A DNA stretch of 64,000 nucleotides from NCBI GenBank assembly GCA_963576475.1, contig OY754990.1:248001-312000 (forward strand). Reading direction: 5' to 3'. Positions within the stretch are counted from its first letter, which is position 1. The number at the start of each line of letters is the position of its first letter. Below are positions 46,441 to 57,690 of this stretch, in pieces. Source of the stretch: Molanna angustata (lineage: Eukaryota > Arthropoda > Insecta > Trichoptera > Molannidae). A program made the position numbers and the translations under genes. The notes below the pieces were generated by a model that saw nothing but the letters and a program-made list of their open reading frames with translations, was not told the DNA's origin and made no database searches.

Positions 46441-46780
46441 ATGGCGTTACAGTCCATATTGAGCGTTGGCCTCCGTCAGGCTTCTATCTTCTGCAGCAAC
46501 TCTCCAACTGCCACATCTTGTACTTGCAGCAATAGTTGGGAAGCATCCTTTCCAACTTCATCTTATCGCAGCTGTGGTCTTCCACCTTATTAACTGCCCG
46601 GTACTTGCAGCAATAGTTGGGAAGCATCCTTTCCAACTTCATCTTATCGCAGCTGTGGTCTTCCACCTTATTAACTGCCCGGTACTTGCAGCAATAGTTG
46701 GGAAGCATCCTTTCCAACTTCATCTTATCGCAGCTGTGGTCTTCCACCTTATTGTCAATTCTTTAACACTCTTTCAAGTC
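46440..46780 (-). repeat. 81-bp tandem triplication in a LINE remnant
   Basis: Three copies of an 81-bp unit containing GCAATAGTTGGGAAGCATCC and CTTCATCTTATCGCAGCTG lie at about 46,524-46,755. Since 81 is a multiple of three, all copies stay open on both strands. The minus-strand reading (DHSCDKMKLERMLPNYCCKY) has no clear homologue; its flank (WQLESCCRR) resembles the C-terminal part of a LINE. Confidence 0.75.
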
Positions 46781-46988
46781 CTTTTGATTGGCAGAAAGGA
46801 ATTCTGTTGACCTTTTCTTTTCATCTCCATATTTTCCTTTCTGATTTCATCCTGTTTTTTTTATATATGTTTCAATGTTAGAATGTGATAAGCGTTAATA
46901 ATATTTTTATACTCTTGAAATCCTGTGTAAAACTGTTGTAAGAAGTTTTCTTTGTTTGTTTCAATGTCATTGGTATTTTTATTTATTG

Positions 46989-47180
46989 TTAAAGCTGATT
47001 GAGATCTAGGATATTTTCCTGACAGTCTTTACATTTCCATTGGTCCCTGTACATTTTACTCATTTTTTTAAAGTTTTCTATTGAGGTCCCCATACAGCTA
47101 TGGTGATAAGTGCAGTAACATCTGCTACATTTCAAGCTTTTCTTGGGAGATATGTGGTTTTTACATTTGTAGCAGTCCAT
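46989..47180 (-). pseudogene. PHD-like zinc finger, probable LINE ORF1 fragment
   Basis: A 63-codon minus-strand frame, MDCYKCKNHISPKK...KCSRCYCTYHHSCM...WKCKDC, has the Cys4-His-Cys3 spacing of a PHD finger. Such fingers open the ORF1 of several insect LINE clades. It ends shortly after in a stop, with no further domain. A host gene exon is less likely because it is surrounded by LINE debris, but this cannot be excluded. Confidence 0.6.
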
Positions 47181-47214
47181 TTTCGATTGGTATATATTTA
47201 ATAATTAATTATTT

Positions 47215-47380
47215 GGTGAATTTGTATATCCATCCAGCTGTGGTGGCATGTCCGGTCCGGTCTGTACATTTCCAGCCCATCTCAATCTGACATGCACAGA
47301 GAGCCTGTGGGAGTCTTGTAGATGGCATACAGCTCATTATTATATCTAATCCTCCAGCCGAGCACTATTCTAATGTTATT
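47215..47380 (-). pseudogene. Degraded LINE C-terminal fragment
   Basis: The minus strand reads WRIRYNNELYAIYKTP and then a damaged RLRWAGHV-like stretch (SD-DGLEMYRPDRT), the same module as at 505-890. Stops interrupt it. Confidence 0.5.
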
Positions 47381-47510
47381 TTAATACGTCAATAAATTAC
47401 TGTTTTAAATCATTTATATTCGTTTAGAAATGTTTAGTATAATATGTATATATTTATGATTTTAACAATTTTTGCATATTATTGCAACAAAAATATTATT
47501 GTTTCGTCTA

Positions 47511-48204
47511 AAGCCTCCTCCTCTAGGGAGGGGGTGTTTTGCTCGTCTGTGGTAGGTATTTGACGTCTACCGATGCATCTGCCACATATCCATTTGGTGT
47601 CGGTTTTTTCGACACGGATCAAAGAGCGGCAGCGCGTAAGCAAGGCGACCGTCCACACATCTGTGAATAAATCAGTATTGGATGGAAATTCAGTGAGAGT
47701 GCACGCGTGCGTGTTTAGTTTTCTCGTCTAAATGGTTGCTGTTATGACATGACTACTGAAGTAACATTTAATTTATGAGCGACTGCGTCGCAATTATTAT
47801 TGCAAACAAACCTATCCTAACCAAAAGATTTTGAGAGATATATATGTCATGATGAAATATTAATATCTGCAGTAGACGCTAGTAGTTGTCTAAATATTTA
47901 TTCCTAATATATTTTCACTTTGTTCTGTTTCTGTATATATTGTATAGTCACCATACACCACCTTCTTTTGAACTTTTTTTTTCTTAATAACTCTGTTGAG
48001 GTTCACACTTAAGTAGTAATTATAAGTGCCTGCTAAATAAGTGAATAGCAGCGACCGCTACTGTATCCACATCCATTTGTTTGCGGCACGACATGCGTCT
48101 TTCGAGGTTGAACACAGACTGATTAACTCGCGGATGTGTGGACGAATCGTAATTTATCCGCGGATATGTCTACAGATGCATCTGTCGATGTGTAAAGGAG
48201 GCAT
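47511..48204. mobile_element. Putative MITE with GCCTCC termini
   Basis: The left end (AAGCCTCCTCC, then ACCGATGCATCTGCCACATATCC) and the complement of the right end (ATGCCTCCTTTACACATCG, then CAGATGCATCTGTAGACATATCC) are imperfect inverted repeats over about 70 bp. Variants of GGATGTGTGGAC/GTCCACACATC recur inside. This resembles hAT-type MITEs in form, but the target duplication was not resolved. Confidence 0.5.
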
Positions 48205-48743
48205 AACAGAACAAAATGTAAATTAAATAAACGCTCAGCTGGAAAAGCAATAGCTTTGTTTAATTTGTATGAAATACAAAATAGTTCAATTTTATCAAAA
48301 TTTGAAATGAATCTGGAAATAGTTTTAACATGTATTGTCATCAATAATACACAACCGAACTGAAGTTTCAGACTTCTAACTAGTTAAGAATCAATTGCTT
48401 AATTCCAGTACAGATAAGTGAAGTTAAAGAAAAGAGTGTAAAAACAATTTTACAGACTAAGAAATTAATTTACTGTAACAAATGGGTTTTAATTTAATGT
48501 GTGGTGATTCCTTTTACTGTAAATTATTAGATGTAATTTTATACATGTATTATTTATATAATAATAATGTAATTTATAGACTGATATATTTGTATGTACA
48601 TATATGTTTTAATATATCTTAATTTAAAGAAAAAAAATTGTTTTAATCTCCCCTACAATTATTATCATTTTATGTCCCGACGAGATATTTGACTGCATAA
48701 AGATATTGAGTGTTAATAGGGAATAGAGTGAATGGAACACTAA
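48205..48743. other. AT-rich intergenic sequence, nothing recognised
   Basis: No coding or repeat signal seen. Confidence 0.4.
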
Positions 48744-49393
48744 CAGTCTTACTAATAAACATGTTGTTAAAGTTACACGACCGTTTAACACCCGTGTAGG
48801 CAAAAGCGTTACCAATAAACACTGTGTAGCAGATCAGTTGGTCAACGACTGTGTATCTCTCATACTAATTTAACACATCGCTTGCACGCCTGTTCTAGGT
48901 AGTTTAGCGGTGTTTTAAGACAAATTTCGTCTATCAAAAATCAAATTTGATTTTGATATGCATGTTTATATTGTTATATCTTGGAATAATATGACGAAAC
49001 ATCTTCATAAATTATTATATTCTCGATAATTGTGCATTTTACGAGCGAAAAGTTGACAACAAATAAGCTCTTTTATAATATTTACAATGGTGCTGGCTTG
49101 AGTATTTGTATGATGAAATTATTTGTTATATTTTCCATATTCCTATTTTGAAATGTGAAAAACATATGAAAATATTAACTATGACAAACGTCAAAATTAC
49201 AATGGCTCTGCATGTGCGAGTTCGAAATTACAACGTTGTCGGATTATTTTTTGTTGTACTCTTGTTGTAGCTACACAGTCGTTATACAGCGTTTATTAGT
49301 AAGATTTTCAAATAATCGCTGCACGGGCTTTACACGGTGTGTAACCAAAACACCGGTCAATGGGTGTGCAGTAGATTTTTATTAGTAAGACCG
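48744..49393. mobile_element. Harbinger-like MITE, second copy type
   Basis: Inverted termini CAGTCTTACTAATAAACAT and (complement) CGGTCTTACTAATAAAAAT, flanked by TAA on the left and TTA on the right. Termini resemble those of the element at 39,813-40,373. Subterminal sequences contain several ACACGGTG/ACACCCGTG-type repeats. About 650 bp, no transposase. The flanking triplets differ by one base, so the target duplication is imperfect. Confidence 0.6.
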
Positions 49394-49439
49394 TTAGACC
49401 AGTGATGAATGTTTGTAATATTTGTATGATTCCAATCTT

Positions 49440-49550
49440 TTCAGATTTTGTGAGACAATAACTATCGCAAGTCTTCATAATGTGTCAACTTGTTTGTTAT
49501 TGGGTGCATGTTGAATTAATATTTGACACAGTACCTACCTGTTAGTTGCG
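49440..49550 (+). mobile_element. SINE family 1 fragment
   Basis: TTTTGTGAGACAATAACTATCG, then TTGTTATTGGGTGCATGTTG, match the body of the SINE at 22,622-22,800. The tRNA-like head is absent. Confidence 0.65.
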
Positions 49551-49559
49551 CGAGAAGAT

Positions 49560-50240
49560 CTTGTAGTAAAATTTTCTACAACAAACATCAACTCCAATAG
49601 TGAACAGCTTGTACAATATGACTCAGGGGCATATATAAAAGATTGATTGAAGTAAAAAATTCATTATGTTCAAATTTTTTATTTATTTTCTTTTATAAAC
49701 GCTACGAGTACATGGCAGTGAGAGCATATGGTAATGTAAGCGTGTCGCCGCTATTATCAACAAATGGTGAAAATGTTTTGTATTATACTACACATATAAT
49801 ATGGTCAAAATGAAATCCATTGCTCTATGTGATGACCGTTGAGAAAAATTATTATTTAAATTTAAAAATTATAACACTTTACAATAAATTAGGCACTTGT
49901 AGTGAATATTAAAAATTAACTACACATATATTTGCATTACAGTACAATTTCATTAATTCAGCGCAGGAGGATTAGCAGAAAATTCATATTACTTGAATAT
50001 ATTTTAAAAAATTTACTCTCAAGTTTTCTAAGAGCAATACAAATTAAATTATTAAAATGAGAAAATCATATGTAATGTAATGTGTTTGTATGTACGTTAT
50101 TGTTTAATAATAAAATTAGTTTAGTATTTTTATGAAGATGATTACGTACTTTTTTCAAGTACATATTCATTAAAAAAAAACTACATATTATATTGCACCT
50201 TGTGAACTATAGGGTCACATCTGCAAATTTATTCAAAAAT
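49560..50240. other. AT-rich intergenic sequence
   Basis: No gene or recognisable element seen. Confidence 0.4.
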
Positions 50241-50305
50241 GATCTATGAATGCAGTAAGTTAGAGCAAGAATGATCTATGAATGCAGTAAGATAGAGTGA
50301 AAATA
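50241..50305 (+). repeat. 32-bp minisatellite, left remnant
   Basis: About two units of ATGATCTATGAATGCAGTAA-GATAGAGTGAAA directly left of the gypsy element. The array continues at 57,810 on the other side. Confidence 0.9.
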
Positions 50306-51079
50306 TGTTATACGCCAACTTGCACATAAATATGAAAAGTCTTTGGCACAGATATCGGGTGGGTTCTCTGGTCTGAACCCAAGCCCTTCAGGGAATTTAA
50401 ATAATTTGTTAATTGATTAGTAGGCCGTGATGTCCTTGGATCCCTCCGTCATGCCGTGCCCATATTAATTATTCTTTATTCAAATATCAGAAGGTATCAT
50501 TGCACAATCAAACAAATGCAAATAGTAATTTCAATTTAATTCTGTCTTTAAACAAATGTACAAAATTACACAATTTTATCACAAAAAGTATCTTATAACA
50601 ATTTCCATACATATAGTATGTGTCTTTGACATTTCGACTCACCAAGTCTCGTCAGGCTGGCTAGGATTACCAGCAACAACTTCGGTCACTCGGCGATTTC
50701 CACAAATACATACGAGTGCCATTGGCCAATAAGGCAAAACCAGGAACGAAGAAAAAAGAAAAGACCTACATCAGTCTTCAATCGTCCAGACACTTATAAA
50801 GTTGCGCTATTTTTAAACGCTTACTTTTATATAACAATTTCTATAAAACAGGAAAAATACATATTTTTCACTTCGAATCTGACAGCTCCCACCACAAGAA
50901 AAAAAAAGCCACCATGATCTGCCAGAATTTTCTTCATTGGAAAAACTTTTGTTTATTTATGATTTATTAAATTTACTTCTTTATTCAAATTATTTGAATA
51001 AAGGTATCTATATTAAAATTATTTTATACTACTTGGGTTCCTACTGCGAAGTTTAATATTCTAATTTTGATTCATAACA
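50306..51079 (-). repeat. Complete LTR (774 bp), minus orientation
   Basis: On the minus strand it begins TGTTATGAATC and ends TATAACA. Its terminal 512 bp match 51,428-51,939 inverted, and its first 58 bp match 57,691-57,748. Confidence 0.85.
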
Positions 51080-51362
51080 TTTACCTCCCTCGTCACAGAA
51101 AAATTAAAATTTTATCAACAGAAATATTTTAATTTTTATTAGGGTCACCCCATTCCTAAAAACTTATGGTCACCCCATTAATTGAAGCTTACACAAAATA
51201 TAACCTTACATAACAAGACAAATATTTTACATAGAACTCTTATCAATAAACATTTTAATTCAGCAATAAAAGAAACAACTTACACATTTAACATAATTCA
51301 ATTAAATGAAGCTTAAACAAAATATAACCTAACATAACAAGACAAATATTTTACATAAAACT
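51080..51362 (-). repeat. Inverted duplicate of the element's 3' UTR
   Basis: Collinear inverted copy of 57,408-57,690 without any length change (coordinate pairs always sum to 108,770), including the polypurine tract. Confidence 0.85.
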
Positions 51363-51427
51363 AAAAAAAAAAAAAAAAAAGTTAAAAAGAAAAAAGAGAA
51401 GAGCCAAGTTAAAAACTTCCAAGGCTA
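51363..51427. other. 65-bp A-rich junction of unknown origin
   Basis: It begins with an A18 run, then AG-rich sequence, and ends at GGCTATTTAAAAATAGC, where the plus-oriented LTR starts. It matches no other part of the element by eye. Confidence 0.6.
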
Positions 51428-51939
51428 TTTAAAAATAGCGCAACTTTATAAGTGTCTGGACGATTGAAGACTGATGTAGGTCTTTTCTTTTTTCTTCGTT
51501 CCTGGTTTTGCCTTATTGGCCAATGGCACTCGTATGTATTTGTGGAAATCGCCGAGTGACCGAAGTTGTTGCTGGTAATCCTAGCCAGCCTGACGAGACT
51601 TGGTGAGTCGAAATGTCAAAGACACATACTATATGTATGGAAATTGTTATAAGATACTTTTTGTGATAAAATTGTGTAATTTTGTACATTTGTTTAAAGA
51701 CAGAATTAAATTGAAATTACTATTTGCATTTGTTTGATTGTGCAATGATACCTTCTGATATTTGAATAAAGAATAATTAATATGGGCACGGCATGACGGA
51801 GGGATCCAAGGACATCACGGCCTACTAATCAATTAACAAATTATTTAAATTCCCTGAAGGGCTTGGGTTCAGACCAGAGAACCCACCCGATATCTGTGCC
51901 AAAGACTTTTCATATTTATGTGCAAGTTGGCGTATAACA
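51428..51939 (+). repeat. Partial 5' LTR (U3 lacking), plus orientation
   Basis: It corresponds to LTR positions 263-774. The U3 start is absent, so normal promoter function may be affected. It ends ...TATAACA, three bases before the putative primer binding site. Confidence 0.85.
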
Positions 51940-51942
51940 AAA

Positions 51943-51962
51943 TGGTGCTGTGAATACCAGGA
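51943..51962 (+). promoter_or_regulatory. Putative primer binding site
   Basis: It starts TGGTGCTGTGAATACC, the usual TGG start just inside the LTR. The cognate tRNA was not identified. Confidence 0.5.
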
Positions 51963-52139
51963 TTCAAATATCGCGGATTTTTTTTGATTTTGTGTTGCTG
52001 ACTTTGTAACTTTGTTTTGTGATGATTTCGTATGTATATGAATATGTATGTACCTATATTATTTTGTGTTTAATTGTGCATTTTTTTGTGTAGGTACTTT
52101 GTATTTAAAATAACTTTGTTACATCTTTTTTTCTCTAAA

Positions 52140-55100
52140 ATGGATTCTGTCCGGGATTCTATGAGTGTGAAGATTCAGAACGTGGCCAAGTGTACCAAAG
52201 AAGAATTATTTTGGGAGTTAAAAATGAGAAAAATAAAACCAGCTAAACACATTAGAGAAATGCGCGCTCAGGCTACCCGATTCAATGTAGCATTGTCAGA
52301 TTTTAAAGACGAATCAGATTCGGAGGAATTTATAAGAAAAGAAAAAAAGTCACGTGACGTGGTGAAATCTTGCTCGATTAAAAGATGTGATTGTATTACG
52401 TATCCAGCAAACTTTCATACCTGGAATGTAACTTTTGCCGGAAAAACGGATCCGCGTGAATTTGTTGTAAGATTGAAAGAATTGTCTAAGTCGCGGGGTA
52501 TATCTTTAGATAGGGTAGTTCAGGGTTTACCCGAACTTTTGACTGAATCAGCATTGTATTGGTTCAGATCAATCAATTCTGATCGTGATTCTTCTTTATC
52601 GTGGGATAATTTTGAGGAGTTGTTTTTTTCTCATTTTGGCAACGAGCAAGACGAGTTTAGGAAGAAGTTAGAAATTTATAATTCAAAACAATTAACACTG
52701 GAATCGGGAACAGATTTTGTGTTACGAAATATGTATGTTAACAGGTCATTGAATGATCAATTGGCTGAAAAAGAATTTTTAAATTGTATAAAAAGAGGGC
52801 TCCATTCAAAATATGCCCCAATATTAGCGATTCAAAATTTTGAATCTGTAGAATCATTATTAAAATGTCTTAAGCAATTTGATATTTACAACGTCCCGTT
52901 AGAAGCTCCTCAGATTGTAAGAGAAACTAAAAACACCATCAGTTATGCAGAACATAGACCCAGCACTCCATCACGTGAAATTGCGATACCTGCGTATAGA
53001 AACTACGATATTAAATGTTATTTTTGTAACAAACGTGGACACATTCAGCGAAATTGTTTTTTGCGACAGCGAAGTTTACAGACGTCTAACGATAATCGTA
53101 GGCAACAACCTGCGATAGAGTTTGCTTCGGAAAAAGAAAGGCATAACGCAATAGATTTACCTAGAGTGTCTTCTTTCCCAGAAATTCGTGATATAAATGA
53201 GGATAGAAGGCCCAATGAGACATCTTGGGGTAGTAAGTCAAAGGAAAATGATAATTTATTATCAGTTCGTCGCGAATCAAAAGAATACAATCAAGAACAG
53301 TCACTTTTAAGGAATAAAAGAAATTCAAAAAAACTTGTAAGCGGTCGGCCACCATCGGATATCTGTAAAAATGAATGGAAGAGCTGGCTGGAAATGGTTG
53401 AAAAATTTCAGAAAAATTTTAAAACACAAAAGTTAATAAATAATATTTGCAACATACCAAAGGGTGACGCGCGTCCTTATGTAAACTTTCAGATTCAGAA
53501 CCAATATTTTACTGGTCTTCTTGACAGTGGCGCATCGGCCAATTGTATTAGTGAGGCAGTTTTTTGTAAATTTTTAAATAAATATTTTCCTCGCACAGAT
53601 AATTCAGTAGAAATGTATTCGTTTAATCAGTTGGTTACGACCTCAAAAGGCTTGGCAGTCATGCCAGTTACATTTAAAGGTCGGACCGTAGAATTGGAGT
53701 TCCATATAGTTGATGGATTATTTGCTGATTTTTTGTTGGGCATTCCGTTTTGGCGCTATTTTGAAATAGCCTTGGAAGTTTTTAACTTGGCTCGGGTTGA
53801 TGAGGAAACGGTCATCGATATGGGTTTTTTTGAGCCAAAAATAAGCGAGGATACTAAAGTCTCCACGATTCCGGATGTTTTGGAAGAACAATCAGTTAAT
53901 AAAAAGCTTACCATCATGCATACTATATGTATGGATATGTACCGTTTAATAAAGAACCGTGAGCCTTTTATTTCGTTGAAGAAAACGGACAAAACGTATT
54001 TATATCTAGATGAAATGATCACGAGGGCTATTCTTGAATTAGATCAAATTGACCTTGAAGGAAATGAATATGTTAGAAATTATCGAAGATCCGCTGTGAA
54101 ATGGTTGGAGGAAATTGCTTCTAAGTTGGAGAGCAAAACGACAGAAGTTGTTGTAGAACCAAAAGAGAAAACGACGGAAATTACTGATAAAACTAATGTA
54201 ACAAACTTCGTTGAATCTATGGGAAAGTCAAATGAAGAAAATCTACCTTCACCCGAAAAGAAGAGCGTTAATAGTCAAGAAAAAGAAACGGAAGCTGTTT
54301 TGATCAACCCAAGAGAGGAGTTTTCGGAAATTCACGTTTTATCTAATTTGGAGACTCTAAGTGTAGAACAGCGAGATGAATTATCAAAAGTATACTCAAT
54401 GTTTGAAGATATTTCATATGAAAAGAGAGGATTGGGATGTACAAATTTAGTGCAACATAACATCGTTACCGAGGGCCCTCCTATCAAACAGAGATACTAT
54501 CCTCTTTCGCCCGTCCGGCAAGCTTTAGTGGAAAAAGAACTAGACGAAATGTTGGAATTGGGTGTTGTTAGACCCTCACGATCTGCATGGTCAAATCCTG
54601 TCATTATGGTTCCCAAACGCGATGGAACACTAAGATTATGTATTGACAGTCGAAAACTAAATGCAGTTACGAAGAAGGATTCTTATCCATTACCTTATAT
54701 AAACACGATTTTAGCCAATTTAGGGCGCGGGAAATACATTTCTTCAGTAGATTTATCAAAGGCATTTTGGCAGATTCCTTTGACTCCCGAGTCCTGCGAA
54801 AAGACAGCTTTCAGCATACAATCAAGGGGACTGTTTGAATTTGTTCGTCTTGCGTTTGGATTAACTTGCGCACCCCAGGAGCTTCAAAGAACGATGGATA
54901 TGTTGTTTGGACCTGAATTCAATGGGCAAGTATTCGTATACTTGGATGACCTGATCATTGTGTCAGAAAGTTTTGAAGAACACATGGATCTATTAAAAAG
55001 TGTTGCTAATAAATTACGAGAAGCTGGGTTTACAGTGAATTTGAAAAAATCTGAATTTGTAAGAAAAGAACTTAGATATTTAGGTTACATAGTGGATGAA

Positions 55101-57029
55101 AAAGGTTTGAGGACGGATCCCGCTAAAATAGAAAGTATACAAAACTTCCCAACACCAAAGAATTCAAAAGAACTAAAAGGTTTTTTGGGGCTATGCTCAT
55201 ATTACAGGAGATTTATCGAGAATTTTGCTGATTTAGCGGCACCTCTCACAAAATTAACTGGAAAAAGGGGTAACATTTCAAATTTCGTTTGGTCTTCCAT
55301 AGCAGAGGATGCTTTTAATAGACTCAAAAAGGCTATGGTAACCGCTCCGGTCTTAGCTTCACCCAACTTTACAGAACCATTCATTATTCATTGTGATGCA
55401 TCGAGTTATGGAATTGGTGGCATACTCACACAGATATTAGAAGGATCTGAACATCCAATAGCATATTTCTCCCGTTCCTTGAAGAAACACGAAAAGAATT
55501 ATGGCACAACTGAGAAAGAAATGTTAGCCGTAATTGAATCTGTAGAGAATTTTAGAGGCTACGTAGAAGGATCGGCTTTCACGATAGTCACGGATCATTC
55601 TAGCCTCCGTTGGCTAACTACCTTGGAAAACCCTTGTGGACGATTGGCTAGGTGGGCGACCAGATTGTCGCAATTTAATTTTAATATAATACACAGGAAA
55701 GGCTCTGAGCACGTGGCTCCAGACGCGCTCTCCCGGATACGGCCTGTTGAAATAGATGTTCTTGAAATAGATCCCTTTGTAAATGATGAGTGGTACCACA
55801 TGATACGTCGAGGATGCAAAGAAAATCCGCAAAGATTTAAAAATTATCAAATTATGGAAGACCAGTTGTACCGATTTTGCAAAAGCGATTGCGCTTTGCT
55901 AGAACCCTATCAATGGAAACAAGTTATACCACAACCACTTCGCAACGAACTTATTTTCCGAATACATGAATCTGAAACATCCTGCCATCCTGGCGTATTT
56001 AAAACAGTCAAAAAGTTACAGAAAACTTATTTCTGGCCAGGTATGTATAGAGATGTTAAACGAGTGATTGGTAGATGCAAAGTTTGCAAGGCATATAAAC
56101 ATTCTACTTCTGCGCCATTGGGACTAATGTCCAATCCAAAATTGGTAGATAGGCCAATGAAGATGTTAAGCATAGATCTAATAGGACCATTACCGCGAAG
56201 TTATTCTGGACATGTTTTCATCCTAAGTTGCGTAGACGTGTTTTCTAAATATGTATGGGCATTTTCGTTACGCAAGGCCACTGCAGCCGCTGTAGTAAAA
56301 TGTTTGGAGCAAGAAATATTTTTGCCATGGGGTGTGCCAAAAGTGATAGTATCTGATAATGGAAAGCAATTCGTTTCCAAAGAATACCGGTCTTTATTGA
56401 AAAAGTATGATGTGCCTGTAACATTTTTAAATCCTTACTATCATCCACAGAATAATGTAGTAGAGAGTTTTAATAAGACTATAGAGACTATGTTGGCCAT
56501 TAAAATTAATGAGGATCAACGAAACTGGACCAAGAATTTGAGAGCGGTCACAAGCGCGATGAATAATATGGTAAATGTTACCACTAATTACTCACCTTAT
56601 TTCTTGATGCACGGTAGAGAACACGTAATGAATGGATCGTTGCATAGAGACACTGTTAATGAAAATAGTGAACCCGAGAGCAATATTAAAGAAACTTCTA
56701 GAAAACCATATGCAGGAAAACTTAAAGAACTAGCACAAATTTATGATGAGGTGCAGGACCAGCTTCTTTTATCTTTTCAGAACTCGTCAAAGCAATACAA
56801 CTTAAGAAGAAAACATGTAGTATACCAGGTAGGAGACAAAGTATGGAGACGAAATCATTGTCAATCTGACGCCTTAAAGTATTTCTCTCATAAATTAGCA
56901 CCACGGTTCGTCCAAAATCTAATTGTGGAAAAGAAATCTGATGTAGTTTATGTACTTAGTGATATGGACGGAAAGAAATCGGGCAGTTATCATGTAAAAG
57001 ATTTGATCAAAATAGAATCACAAGACTAG
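52140..57029 (+). CDS. Ty3/gypsy gag-pol polyprotein, intact single ORF
   Basis: 1,629 aa from the first in-frame ATG (the frame is open from 52,074). Gag ends in a CCHC knuckle (CYFCNKRGHIQRNC, from about residue 293). The aspartic protease has LDSGAS (active Asp near 462). The reverse transcriptase contains VPKRDGTLRLCID, SSVDLSKAFWQIPL and YLDD (about 934). RNase H has HCDASS (Asp near 1086), EKEMLAV and TDHSSLRW. The integrase has an HHCC finger (HPGVFK...CKVC) and a D1346, D1406, E1442 triad, exactly D-x59-D-x35-E. Gag and pol share one frame with no shift, and no env-like ORF follows. All catalytic residues look present. The ORF is young, but its LTRs are rearranged, so further movement is doubtful. 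Confidence 0.95.
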   Translation: MDSVRDSMSVKIQNVAKCTKEELFWELKMRKIKPAKHIREMRAQATRFNVALSDFKDESDSEEFIRKEKKSRDVVKSCSIKRCDCITYPANFHTWNVTFAGKTDPREFVVRLKELSKSRGISLDRVVQGLPELLTESALYWFRSINSDRDSSLSWDNFEELFFSHFGNEQDEFRKKLEIYNSKQLTLESGTDFVLRNMYVNRSLNDQLAEKEFLNCIKRGLHSKYAPILAIQNFESVESLLKCLKQFDIYNVPLEAPQIVRETKNTISYAEHRPSTPSREIAIPAYRNYDIKCYFCNKRGHIQRNCFLRQRSLQTSNDNRRQQPAIEFASEKERHNAIDLPRVSSFPEIRDINEDRRPNETSWGSKSKENDNLLSVRRESKEYNQEQSLLRNKRNSKKLVSGRPPSDICKNEWKSWLEMVEKFQKNFKTQKLINNICNIPKGDARPYVNFQIQNQYFTGLLDSGASANCISEAVFCKFLNKYFPRTDNSVEMYSFNQLVTTSKGLAVMPVTFKGRTVELEFHIVDGLFADFLLGIPFWRYFEIALEVFNLARVDEETVIDMGFFEPKISEDTKVSTIPDVLEEQSVNKKLTIMHTICMDMYRLIKNREPFISLKKTDKTYLYLDEMITRAILELDQIDLEGNEYVRNYRRSAVKWLEEIASKLESKTTEVVVEPKEKTTEITDKTNVTNFVESMGKSNEENLPSPEKKSVNSQEKETEAVLINPREEFSEIHVLSNLETLSVEQRDELSKVYSMFEDISYEKRGLGCTNLVQHNIVTEGPPIKQRYYPLSPVRQALVEKELDEMLELGVVRPSRSAWSNPVIMVPKRDGTLRLCIDSRKLNAVTKKDSYPLPYINTILANLGRGKYISSVDLSKAFWQIPLTPESCEKTAFSIQSRGLFEFVRLAFGLTCAPQELQRTMDMLFGPEFNGQVFVYLDDLIIVSESFEEHMDLLKSVANKLREAGFTVNLKKSEFVRKELRYLGYIVDEKGLRTDPAKIESIQNFPTPKNSKELKGFLGLCSYYRRFIENFADLAAPLTKLTGKRGNISNFVWSSIAEDAFNRLKKAMVTAPVLASPNFTEPFIIHCDASSYGIGGILTQILEGSEHPIAYFSRSLKKHEKNYGTTEKEMLAVIESVENFRGYVEGSAFTIVTDHSSLRWLTTLENPCGRLARWATRLSQFNFNIIHRKGSEHVAPDALSRIRPVEIDVLEIDPFVNDEWYHMIRRGCKENPQRFKNYQIMEDQLYRFCKSDCALLEPYQWKQVIPQPLRNELIFRIHESETSCHPGVFKTVKKLQKTYFWPGMYRDVKRVIGRCKVCKAYKHSTSAPLGLMSNPKLVDRPMKMLSIDLIGPLPRSYSGHVFILSCVDVFSKYVWAFSLRKATAAAVVKCLEQEIFLPWGVPKVIVSDNGKQFVSKEYRSLLKKYDVPVTFLNPYYHPQNNVVESFNKTIETMLAIKINEDQRNWTKNLRAVTSAMNNMVNVTTNYSPYFLMHGREHVMNGSLHRDTVNENSEPESNIKETSRKPYAGKLKELAQIYDEVQDQLLLSFQNSSKQYNLRRKHVVYQVGDKVWRRNHCQSDALKYFSHKLAPRFVQNLIVEKKSDVVYVLSDMDGKKSGSYHVKDLIKIESQD

Positions 57030-57690
57030 AAAAGTAGGTGCCTAATACTTGCTATGATTTTGGCGAATTAATGATTTGGTTAAATAAAATGAGGACATTA
57101 ATTTCTTTTTGGGTATTGTATTATGACGTCATAAAGTTAGATTTAGGAGAAATTATAATGAATCCTTGGAGTGTTCTGAATGTTCACATCTCAACAGTGA
57201 GAAGCTTGTAAAAGTACCTATTCTGTGTAAAATCGTATTGCTCATATTTGAGGTGTAAATAATTTTTGTGTTGTGAATAATTTTTGAGTTGTAATTAAGA
57301 ACGTTTATTGGAAATTATATTTGTATTGTGTTTAATTGATAAATTTATTATGTTAAATGTGTAAGTTGTTGATTTTAATTGCTGAATCTCAAATGTTAAT
57401 TGTTAAGAGTTTTATGTAAAATATTTGTCTTGTTATGTTAGGTTATATTTTGTTTAAGCTTCATTTAATTGAATTATGTTAAATGTGTAAGTTGTTTCTT
57501 TTATTGCTGAATTAAAATGTTTATTGATAAGAGTTCTATGTAAAATATTTGTCTTGTTATGTAAGGTTATATTTTGTGTAAGCTTCAATTAATGGGGTGA
57601 CCATAAGTTTTTAGGAATGGGGTGACCCTAATAAAAATTAAAATATTTCTGTTGATAAAATTTTAATTTTTCTGTGACGAGGGAGGTAAA
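57030..57690 (+). other. Gypsy 3' untranslated region with internal duplication
   Basis: Two diverged direct copies of a 126-bp unit start at about 57,349 and 57,475 (ATGTTAAATGTGTAAGTTG ... TTTGTCTTGTTATG). The region ends in the purine-rich tract. Confidence 0.75.
57676..57690 (+). promoter_or_regulatory. Polypurine tract
   Basis: GACGAGGGAGGTAAA immediately precedes the LTR start TGTTATG, as needed for plus-strand priming. Its inverted copy is at 51,080-51,094. Confidence 0.8.

Noticed and set aside
50306..51939. Simple nested insertion of a second LTR element as explanation of the inverted LTR
   Set aside because: There is only one pair of target duplications, the duplicated 3' UTR is collinear with the same element, and the outer ends restore one array unit. 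A single rearranged molecule explains it better, though recombination of two cDNAs remains possible.
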